Origin: Acidaminobacter sp. | Lineage (GTDB): Bacteria > Bacillota_A > Clostridia > Peptostreptococcales > Acidaminobacteraceae | Reading direction: 5' to 3' | DNA: 64,000 bases | NCBI GenBank assembly: GCA_009881125.1 | Contig: WXFH01000005.1 | Location: 37,066 to 101,065, forward strand | Part shown: piece after piece, positions 58,183-64,000 of the stretch | Numbering within the stretch: the stretch's first letter is position 1 | How the letters are laid out: each line of letters begins with the position of its first letter | Position numbers and translations under genes: made by a program | The notes under the pieces: generated by a model | Database searches by the model: none | Told to the model about the DNA's origin: nothing | Seen by the model: only the letters and a program-made list of their open reading frames with translations

Positions 58183-58899
58183 TTGGAAAATGAGCTCCGA
58201 CTGGCGCCATCCGGCGATCTCGCCCTGGTGGCCAGCTTTGGGAACGAAATTTCCGAGGCGCTGAACACGAAGGTCAGAGGGTTGATGCTGGCCCTCGAAA
58301 AAGTCAAAGTGGATGGAATTGTCGAAATGACACCCACTTACTGTTCCCTTATGATTCACTATGATCCGCTGCGCATTGGATATGAAGCTTTGTGCGGGAA
58401 GGTTCGTGATACCTTGGGCGCTCTGGATGACATAGAGCTTCCTGAGCCGATGGTCATTGAAATTCCAACCCTCTACGGTGGAGACTATGGCCCTGACCTG
58501 GACTATGTGGCAAAACACAACGGTTTGACGGTGGACGAGGTAATTAAGATTCACACATCGGGAACCTACAGAATTTATATGCTCGGCTTTACCCCGGGCT
58601 TCCCATACTTGGGTGGTATGGATGAACGCATCGCAACGCCTCGGCTGGAAACGCCGCGGACCAAGATCGCCGGCGGCTCAGTGGGCATCGCTGGCGCTCA
58701 GACGGGGATTTATCCCATCGACAGTCCGGGTGGCTGGCAGATTATTGGACGCACACCCGTGGCCCTATATGATCCCCTCAGCGACGAACCCATTTTGTTG
58801 AAAGCGGGAGAATCCATCCGCTTTGTCCCAATTGACCAGGCAACTTTTGACCGCTTAAGTCGCGAAGGTCGCAGTGGGACCACAGAGGGGAGGGTGTAG
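58183..58899 (+). CDS. pxpB: 5-oxoprolinase subunit B (KipI family)
   Basis: A 238-residue protein of the allophanate hydrolase subunit 1 fold. YMLGFTPGFPYLGGMDERI near residue 130 and GGSVGIAGAQTGIYPIDSPGGW near 165 are the AHS1 signature. TTG 58183 follows GGAGGTGAGG. PxpB and PxpC form the complex that works with PxpA; the B. subtilis homologue KipI also inhibits the sporulation kinase KinA. It is two bases before pxpC. Confidence 0.92.
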   Translation: MENELRLAPSGDLALVASFGNEISEALNTKVRGLMLALEKVKVDGIVEMTPTYCSLMIHYDPLRIGYEALCGKVRDTLGALDDIELPEPMVIEIPTLYGGDYGPDLDYVAKHNGLTVDEVIKIHTSGTYRIYMLGFTPGFPYLGGMDERIATPRLETPRTKIAGGSVGIAGAQTGIYPIDSPGGWQIIGRTPVALYDPLSDEPILLKAGESIRFVPIDQATFDRLSREGRSGTTEGRV

Positions 58900-58901
58900 G
58901 G

Positions 58902-59981
58902 ATGTCAGTAGGACGATTTATTGAAGTCATCAAGCCTGGTATGCTGACACTGGTTCAAGATCTTGGCCGCTATGGCTATCAGCAATTCGGTGTGCCTGTA
59001 GCGGGCGCCATGGACCAGTTCGCGGCGGCAGCGGCGAACCTTCTCGTGGGCAATGACAGGTCAGACGCTGTACTTGAAATGATGATGCTTGGTCCTGAGC
59101 TCAAGATTGGATTTAAGGGCTGCGTTGCCCTGACCGGTGCGGATCTGGGACCTAAGATCAACGGTTCACCTGTGGCTATGTGGCAGACTCTGGAGGTTCA
59201 AGCCGGGGATGTCCTTAGCTTTGGAGGCCTGAAGTCTGGGCTGAGAGGCTATTTGGCCGTCGCCGGAGGCATTGATACGCCATTGGTTATGAACAGCCGC
59301 TCTACGTACACTAAAGCCGCTCTGGGCGGATTTGAAGGTCGGGCGCTGAAAGCGGGAGATCAGGTGCCGGTGGGCAGTGCTGAGGCTGAGAGGCCTGCTG
59401 CGATGCTGGCAATTCCTGCTGAACTTGTACCTGTTTATTCGGTTTCGAAAACGGTTCGTATTGTTCTGGGTCCTCAGAATGATGCCTTTACGAACGCGGG
59501 ACTTCAGACTTTTCTCGACAGTGTTTATACTGTCACCAATGAATGCGACCGCATGGGCTACCGCTTGGAGGGGCCTTCCATTGAACATGTCAAAGGCGGG
59601 GACATAATTTCAGATGGCATTGCCTTTGGTGCGGTCCAGGTCCCTGGTCATGGCAAACCCATCATTATGATGGCAGACCGCCAGACCACTGGGGGATACA
59701 CAAAAATTGCCGGTGTCATTTCCGTAGACCTGCCGCTTTTAGCCCAATCCAAACCAGGTGATCAGATTCGCTTCAAGAGGGTCTCCCTGGAGGAAGCGCA
59801 TGAGCTGCTGAAGGCCCGCGAAGACTTTTACAGTGAGATTTCTGAGATGGCAGCGGCGCAGCCTATTGACGCGGTTGTTTCACTGAGCTCGATGAATGCC
59901 GAAATTATCAGTACACGTCTGTTCCGGCTAAACGTCGCCGGTGCCGTTTATGATGTGAAAGTCGAAGAAGTTAGAGTATGA
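58902..59981 (+). CDS. pxpC: 5-oxoprolinase subunit C (KipA family)
   Basis: A 359-residue protein of the allophanate hydrolase subunit 2 fold (AHS2). MLTLVQDLGRYGYQQFGVPVAGAMD near the N-terminus, RGYLAVAGGID near 115 and the GAVQVPGHGKPIIMMADRQTTGGY block near 245 are characteristic. It partners PxpB. Start ATG 58902 is nearly contiguous with the preceding gene. Confidence 0.92.
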   Translation: MSVGRFIEVIKPGMLTLVQDLGRYGYQQFGVPVAGAMDQFAAAAANLLVGNDRSDAVLEMMMLGPELKIGFKGCVALTGADLGPKINGSPVAMWQTLEVQAGDVLSFGGLKSGLRGYLAVAGGIDTPLVMNSRSTYTKAALGGFEGRALKAGDQVPVGSAEAERPAAMLAIPAELVPVYSVSKTVRIVLGPQNDAFTNAGLQTFLDSVYTVTNECDRMGYRLEGPSIEHVKGGDIISDGIAFGAVQVPGHGKPIIMMADRQTTGGYTKIAGVISVDLPLLAQSKPGDQIRFKRVSLEEAHELLKAREDFYSEISEMAAAQPIDAVVSLSSMNAEIISTRLFRLNVAGAVYDVKVEEVRV

Positions 59982-59998
59982 AAAGGAGGCGTTAAATC

Positions 59999-60790
59999 TT
60001 GATACCGCTTAAAACCGCAACCCCGGCAGAAATGCGGCTCGCGATCCGAAACGGCGAGTTTGTCAAACCAACCGCAGGTCTCTGCCCGGGTTATGCACAA
60101 GGCAATCTCGTCGTCCTGCCCAAAGATTTGGCCTACGACTTCCTGCTGTTCGCCCAGCGGAATCCTAAACCGTGTCCAATCCTTGACGTCACAGAAGTAG
60201 GCAGCCGCGAAATGGCCATAGTCGCGCCGGGCTCCGACATTGCCCGTGATATTCCCAAATACCGGGTTTATGAAAACGGCGTTTATGTTCAGGAACTTGA
60301 GGATGTGTCCGGTATATGGCGCGACGATTTCGTTGCCTTCCTCCTTGGGTGCAGCTTCAGCTTCGAAGCCGCCCTCATGCAGTCCAACATTGAAGTGCGC
60401 CACATTGCGGCCGGCAGCAATGTTCCTATGTACATTACCAATATGCAGTGCCGTCCTGCAGGCGTTTTTTCCGGGCCTACGGTCGTCAGCATGCGCCCAA
60501 TCCCTTACCACCAGGTCGTTAAAGCGGCGCAGATTACAGCCCGTTTTCCAGCGGTCCACGGCGCGCCGGTACACATTGGCGATCCGGCGCAAATTGGGAT
60601 CAAGGACATTTCAAAGCCTGACTTCGGCGACGCCGTTGAAATCAAGCCTGGTGAAGTTCCGGTCTTTTGGGCCTGCGGCGTCACGCCTCAAGCAGTAGCC
60701 ATGCAGTCCAAACCGCCAATCATGCTGACGCATGCCCCTGGCTATATGTTCATAACAGATCTTCAGGATCACGAGTTTGCGGCGTTTTAG
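59999..60790 (+). CDS. DUF1445 / putative hydro-lyase (YcsI-like)
   Basis: A 263-residue protein with FVKPTAGLCPGYAQGNLVVLP at the N-terminus and later FLLGCSFSFEAAL and FWACGVTPQAVA, matching the DUF1445 family (B. subtilis YcsI). The same domain forms part of the mitochondrial D-glutamate cyclase DGLUCY, which interconverts D-glutamate and 5-oxo-D-proline, so a 5-oxoproline-linked reaction is plausible. TTG 59999 has AAAGGAGG 10 bases upstream. Last gene of the pxp operon, followed by a terminator. Confidence 0.87.
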   Translation: MIPLKTATPAEMRLAIRNGEFVKPTAGLCPGYAQGNLVVLPKDLAYDFLLFAQRNPKPCPILDVTEVGSREMAIVAPGSDIARDIPKYRVYENGVYVQELEDVSGIWRDDFVAFLLGCSFSFEAALMQSNIEVRHIAAGSNVPMYITNMQCRPAGVFSGPTVVSMRPIPYHQVVKAAQITARFPAVHGAPVHIGDPAQIGIKDISKPDFGDAVEIKPGEVPVFWACGVTPQAVAMQSKPPIMLTHAPGYMFITDLQDHEFAAF

Positions 60791-60877
60791 CCGGTAATGG
60801 GGAAGCGGCCGAAAATTAAATAAATTAAGATCAGGTGGGAATTCATCTCACTGCAGCTGACTTCTGCAAAAAAATTA

Positions 60878-60924
60878 AAACAAGCTGAAAGTTCACCGCG
60901 CTGGTGACTTTCAGCTTGTTTTTT
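60878..60924 (+). terminator. Terminator of the pxp operon
   Basis: AAACAAGCTGAAAG pairs with CTTTCAGCTTGTTT (the stem extends inward by TCACC/GGTGA), then T run. Confidence 0.92.
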
Positions 60925-60975
60925 TGATTCGAAGAGGATGATGCCAGATTGTTTACACATTAACAGCCTATTCAA

Positions 60976-60984
60976 TGATATAAT
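60976..60984 (+). promoter_or_regulatory. Extended -10 promoter before the ABM gene
   Basis: TGATATAAT (TG-n-TATAAT), 34 bases before the start codon; no good -35 hexamer. Confidence 0.5.
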
Positions 60985-61018
60985 ATCTCCTAAATGAGTC
61001 TACAGAGGAGGCACACAC

Positions 61019-61300
61019 ATGATTAAAGTCATTTCCAAAAACCATGTTCCAGCTGAAAATATAGAAGCCTTCAAAGCCCTTGCGGCCAAGATGACAGTAG
61101 AAACCGTCAAAGAAGAAGGCTGCATTGATTACGCGCTTTTCGAAGATGAGAAAAACCCAAATATGCTGGTATTCGTGGAGACTTGGGAAAGCAAGGCGCA
61201 TCTTGAAGCCCACTTCCAGGCGCCGCATTTCAAATTGTACGTTCCGCAATTGGGTGAGCTGAGGACAGACAAAGATCTGATGATCCTCAACCTGGCGTAA
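61019..61300 (+). CDS. Antibiotic-biosynthesis-monooxygenase (ABM/YgiN-like) domain protein
   Basis: A 93-residue dimeric alpha-beta barrel protein of the ABM superfamily: ENIEAFKALAAKM, EEGCIDYALFEDEKNPNMLVFVETWES and HFQAPHF show the usual pattern. Relatives include quinol monooxygenase YgiN and heme-degrading IsdG, but many members have no known reaction. GAGGAGG precedes the ATG. lipB starts within bases of the stop codon (TAATG), so the two are co-transcribed. Confidence 0.85.
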   Translation: MIKVISKNHVPAENIEAFKALAAKMTVETVKEEGCIDYALFEDEKNPNMLVFVETWESKAHLEAHFQAPHFKLYVPQLGELRTDKDLMILNLA

Positions 61301-61314
61301 TGGAGGTTAGAGCA

Positions 61315-62013
61315 TTGAAACCACTACAAATCCTAAATTTGGGCGTCTGTGACTACCTGAGCGCCTATCAGATTCAGCTCGACCTGGTGGCTAAACGTCA
61401 AAAGAGCGAGATTGAAGATACGCTGATCCTCGTCGAACACCCGCCGGTCATCACCCTGGGCAAATCCGCAGAGGATGGCCATATTCTCTTTGCCGAGGAC
61501 TACCTCAGGGAACAGGGCGTCGAAATCCACAAGATCGAACGCGGCGGAGATGTTACCTATCACGGTCCCGGCCAGATTGTAGGTTACCCTATCTTTGACA
61601 TCAAGCACGGCGGCATAGGCATCCGAACCTTTGTTGAGAATCTGGAGCAGCTGTTTATACGTCTCTTAAAGGAAGAGTTCGACATCCCAGCCGGCAAGGA
61701 TCCCGTCCATACCGGTGTCTGGGTGAACGGCAGCAAAATTACAGCGATTGGCCTCGCAGTCAAACGCGGCGTCACCATGCATGGCTTCGCCTTCAACGTC
61801 AATACCAACATGTCGCACTTTCAGCTGATTGTCCCTTGCGGCATTGCGGACCGGGGGGTGACCTCCCTGGAAATGCTGACGGGAGAAACTCAGGACTACG
61901 CGCGCACGACAGAGCTCGTCGCGGCTTATTTCTGCAAGGTGTTTGGTTATGAAGGTGTGAAAAACTGCAGCTATGAAGCGGGCGAATTCAAAGTCGGCAC
62001 TGAGAACACATAG
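61315..62013 (+). CDS. lipB: Octanoyl-[acyl-carrier-protein]:protein N-octanoyltransferase LipB
   Basis: A 232-residue enzyme. RGGDVTYHGPGQ is at residues 77-88, the catalytic Lys is K141 in NGSKITAIG, and the acyl-enzyme Cys is C175 in VPCGIADRGVTS. It moves octanoate from ACP to lipoyl domains such as GcvH, the first step of lipoylation; lipA is not in the window. I prefer the TTG start at 61315 because GGAGG (61302-61306) lies eight bases before it; ATG 61300 would leave no ribosome binding site. Confidence 0.92.
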   Translation: MKPLQILNLGVCDYLSAYQIQLDLVAKRQKSEIEDTLILVEHPPVITLGKSAEDGHILFAEDYLREQGVEIHKIERGGDVTYHGPGQIVGYPIFDIKHGGIGIRTFVENLEQLFIRLLKEEFDIPAGKDPVHTGVWVNGSKITAIGLAVKRGVTMHGFAFNVNTNMSHFQLIVPCGIADRGVTSLEMLTGETQDYARTTELVAAYFCKVFGYEGVKNCSYEAGEFKVGTENT

Positions 62014-62022
62014 ATTTTTTTC

Positions 62023-62065
62023 AAAAAAATAATAGCTAGCAGGCGCATTTTGCCTGCTGGCTATT
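62023..62065 (-). terminator. Terminator of the minus-strand EamA gene (also after lipB)
   Basis: AATAGCTAGCAGGC pairs with GCCTGCTGGCTATT (one G-T pair). On the minus strand it is followed by ATTATTTTTTT. Confidence 0.8.
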
Positions 62066-62078
62066 ACTCATTATAAGG

Positions 62079-62990
62079 TCACTGCCCAAACACCATCACC
62101 GCCACACCAGTGACGGTTAAAACGGCGCCAAAGATTTCACGAAAACTGACGCGTTCCTTGTAGAGATAGATGGAAAACGGAATGACCATGATGGGCACCA
62201 GTGCCATGATGGTAGATGCTATGGCGGCTTTGGTCAACTGGACGGCGATCAACGAGAAGGAAACACCCATGAAAGGCCCAAAGAATGCGCCCATGGTAAT
62301 GAACCCCATTGCTCCGGGATTCTTCAGCGCGACTTTCGCTTCTGACCAGCGGTTGCCTATGGCGTACAAGACCAGGAATCCCGCAAGACCTGCCATCAGG
62401 CGAATCTGCGTCGCGGCGAGGGGACTGTAATCCGCACCCATGCCCAGCTTGCTGAGAATAAGCCCGGATGCCTGTCCAAAAGCGCCAATAAACGCATAGA
62501 ACAGTCCTCTGAGGGGGAGTGAGGTCAGCTTCTTTGTCTCCTGATCTTCGCGTCCTTTGCTCCTTAAAAAAACGACCAGCGCAATCCCTAGAAGGGTGAT
62601 GAGCATGCCTAGGAAGCTCAGAAGCGTCAGTCTTTCTCCAAAAATGACGAAGCCCATCAGCGCTGCGAAAATCGGTGAGCTGGCCATGATGACCATAGCG
62701 ACGCGTACGCCAATCAAGAGGTAAGATTGGAAGAGGAACAAGTCGCCTAAAACGAAGCCAATCAGCCCGGAGATGGAGAGCCAGAGCCAGGTGATGGGGG
62801 TTGCGTCCATGGGGATCAGCGTTCCTCGGGTGATGTAGTTGAAGATGGTCATCATCAGCAGGGCGATAATCAACCTCAGTAAATTGACAGCAAAGGAACC
62901 GACGCGCTTGCCGGCCTGTTCAAAGCTGATGCCGGTCAGGGTCCAGCAAATGGCCGTCGCGAAGGCAGCGGATTCACCCAGAAAATTCAT
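62079..62990 (-). CDS. EamA-family (DMT superfamily) transporter
   Basis: A 303-residue protein with ten transmembrane segments in two EamA repeats; the segment near residues 165-180 (RSKGREDQETKKL) is the cytosolic linker. AAAGGAG precedes ATG 62990; the frame from 63041 starts 17 codons earlier without one. It is not closely similar to the first EamA protein of this window (49565). The substrate is unknown. Confidence 0.85.
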   Translation of the reverse strand: MNFLGESAAFATAICWTLTGISFEQAGKRVGSFAVNLLRLIIALLMMTIFNYITRGTLIPMDATPITWLWLSISGLIGFVLGDLFLFQSYLLIGVRVAMVIMASSPIFAALMGFVIFGERLTLLSFLGMLITLLGIALVVFLRSKGREDQETKKLTSLPLRGLFYAFIGAFGQASGLILSKLGMGADYSPLAATQIRLMAGLAGFLVLYAIGNRWSEAKVALKNPGAMGFITMGAFFGPFMGVSFSLIAVQLTKAAIASTIMALVPIMVIPFSIYLYKERVSFREIFGAVLTVTGVAVMVFGQ

Positions 62991-63175
62991 GTTGATGTGC
63001 TCCTTTATAGAAGAATTGGCTGCATTAGCATCCTCTACCATTATAGAAATGATTTTGGGATTTGCCTACAACTTTTTTTGACGATGATGAAAGAAGGTGC
63101 GAAAGCAGGGTCAATAGGCTCAAGCTCCAGCCCCCGCTTCCACACCTTTTTAGTTTGAACAACTTTATTCAACGC

Positions 63176-64000
63176 TTACTTAATCAGTTTGGTGGGGTGT
63201 CCGGCAATTTGCCATCTGAGGTCCTCTTTCAAATTGGCCATAGATTCCGGATCCACACTGTAATAGAATTCGTGCTCGAGGGCTAAGGCACTCATGATTC
63301 CAACTATGCTGAAAAACAGCATGCCGCCCTGAGGTGTCATGACAGTAAAGTCGAACAGACTGTGGCCCAGCATGAGCACCAGCAGTCCAGTCAGTAGCGG
63401 TGCGAGGTGATTGCCGGCTTTTTTCAGGACGAAAGCCAGGTGCAGGCTGTGTGACAGAATGATTGAGGAGACAATCAAGCCTCCGACCCCCAGCATAACC
63501 GTCACGGAGAGCCAGAGATTGTGGGCGTGGATCTCACCAGTCTGTCTGAAAAATCCGAGGAGTCCCCATCCAAAGACAGGTTTGAATTGAATCAGGTTTA
63601 TGGCTTCGAGCCATAGGGCGGATCTTGAGTTGGTCAAATGGTTGACCTCAGGCATGACCAGTGCCAGGATCAGAAGCCCCGCAGAGGATAGTAAGGCACT
63701 GAGACGCCCCAGTCGGCTGCCGCTGAAGAGGCCATAGGCAATCAGGCCGAGCTCCAGACCCAGAACAGCGCCTTTTGACCCGGTGAGCAGTGTCGCCAGC
63801 AGATACAGAAGACTTCCAGTTATGTAGGTCTTTCTTTTTTCGCCGGTGGAATGGCTGATCCAGAAAAGTCCAATCAGGAACAGCGCGGCGAACCAGTCCC
63901 CGGCAACGTTAGGATTGCCAAAAGTGCTGTAGATTCTGTAGGCGGTTCGCGTTGGTATGTAAGTAGGACTCCAAAAAATTTCCGAGATGAAACTCAGGTC
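63176..64000 (-). CDS. O-antigen ligase/polymerase (Wzy_C)-type membrane protein, N-terminus outside the window
   Basis: At least 275 residues on the minus strand. The frame stays open to the window end, so the start is beyond 64000. Several transmembrane segments are visible, and TNSRSALWLEAINLIQFKP, VFGWGLLGFF and EIHAHNLWL are the Wzy_C/O-antigen ligase signature (SRSA loop and the H-x-HN loop). Such proteins polymerise or ligate surface polysaccharide at the membrane; in Gram-positive bacteria they serve capsule, teichuronic acid or protein glycosylation. It ends in a charged cytosolic tail (PESMANLKEDLRW). Confidence 0.8.
   Translation of the reverse strand, partial: DLSFISEIFWSPTYIPTRTAYRIYSTFGNPNVAGDWFAALFLIGLFWISHSTGEKRKTYITGSLLYLLATLLTGSKGAVLGLELGLIAYGLFSGSRLGRLSALLSSAGLLILALVMPEVNHLTNSRSALWLEAINLIQFKPVFGWGLLGFFRQTGEIHAHNLWLSVTVMLGVGGLIVSSIILSHSLHLAFVLKKAGNHLAPLLTGLLVLMLGHSLFDFTVMTPQGGMLFFSIVGIMSALALEHEFYYSVDPESMANLKEDLRWQIAGHPTKLIK

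Larger units (their letters stand above)
3381..58454. repeat. Dispersed 10-bp motif ACCATCGGCA (22 exact 9-mer cores)
   Basis: Exact ACCATCGGC, read on the plus strand, starts at 3381, 7631, 10612, 11131, 22421, 25432, 33770, 42826, 49407, 53029, 56168 and 57993. The complement GCCGATGGT starts at 7594, 12071, 16563, 21043, 32683, 36248, 44161, 46381, 48433 and 58446. Sixteen of the 22 extend to the full 10-mer. Eight further sites keep only the 8-mer CCATCGGC (13484, 15849, 18262, 23197, 27531, 32239, 39140, 41652). Four 9-mer sites are intergenic. Coding sites use several frames (T-I-G, P-M-V, A-D-G, P-S-A, Y-H-R), so the selection acts on DNA. Counts are by eye. Confidence 0.8.

Noticed and set aside
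3381..58454. Chi-like or KOPS-like site as the explanation of ACCATCGGCA
   Set aside because: Those motifs are strand-biased with respect to replication; here the two orientations are 12 and 10. Within one 64-kb window this is not decisive, but it makes an uptake-type or other non-polar motif more likely.
1..64000. tRNA, rRNA and known riboswitches
   Set aside because: No cloverleaf, rRNA-like block or recognised aptamer core was seen in the gaps; a covariance-model scan was not possible here.

Overview
The window looks like the chromosome of a strictly anaerobic, amino-acid-fermenting member of the Clostridia (Bacillota). Evidence: AGGAGG-type ribosome binding sites, TTG/GTG starts, a PerR-type regulator with a textbook Per box, a trimeric [FeFe] hydrogenase, bcd-etfBA, a glycyl radical enzyme with its activase, formiminoglutamate-handling enzymes and MinD/NifX-type iron-sulfur genes. 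Base composition looks close to 50 % GC. The genus is not certain; relatives of Acidaminobacter or Fusibacter would fit. No rRNA, tRNA, prophage, transposase gene or CRISPR array was seen.

Layout. 1-1.6 kb: end of purE overlapping an OFA-type MFS transporter. 1.8-9 kb: a cluster resembling the orange-protein (ORP) loci of sulfate reducers: DUF134 regulator, IscU/NifU-like protein, two NifX/ORP-like proteins, two MinD ATPases with ferredoxin inserts, an Mrp ATPase, a GltS-type FMN protein and a radical SAM protein. 9-13 kb: hydCBA, a probably electron-bifurcating hydrogenase. 13-15.7 kb: small genes, TetR with an FMN-binding lipid-anchored-type protein, and a HAD hydrolase. 15.8-18.9 kb (minus): bcd-etfB-etfA. 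19.4-24.5 kb: perR, ybaN-like, M20 amidohydrolase, rbsK, YitT, GntR. 24.7-29.3 kb: glycyl radical enzyme, activase, hutG. 29.4-35.2 kb: histidine kinase, YjiH-type transporter, OmpR-type regulator, unidentified transporter. 35.4-40.5 kb: marR-ftsH, a repeat island, a secreted Cu-amine-oxidase-N protein, ftcD. 40.5-49 kb (minus): PAS-GGDEF, sigma-54 two-component pair, nhaC, citrate synthase and an aconitase-swivel-like protein. 49.5-55.9 kb: EamA, pgsA-like, SSS symporter and a second sigma-54 two-component pair. 56-60.8 kb: the 5-oxoproline operon pxpA-NRAMP-like-pxpB-pxpC-DUF1445. 61-64 kb: ABM protein, lipB, EamA, and a partial O-antigen-ligase-type protein.

How it works together. Both sigma-54 activators in the window have a matching -24/-12 promoter close by: one before pxpA with an upstream palindrome pair, and one before nhaC with an upstream palindrome. 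This suggests two self-contained regulatory circuits, one for 5-oxoproline use and one for an NhaC-type antiporter.

Most unusual signal. The 10-mer ACCATCGGCA and its complement occur 16 times exactly (9-mer core 22 times, 8-mer core 30 times, counted by eye) against roughly 0.1 expected for a given 10-mer. They lie on both strands, in several reading frames and between genes. This looks like a genome-wide DNA-level motif comparable to an uptake sequence or HIP1, which I do not know from Clostridia. Several families of intergenic palindromic repeats are a second layer of unexplained structure.
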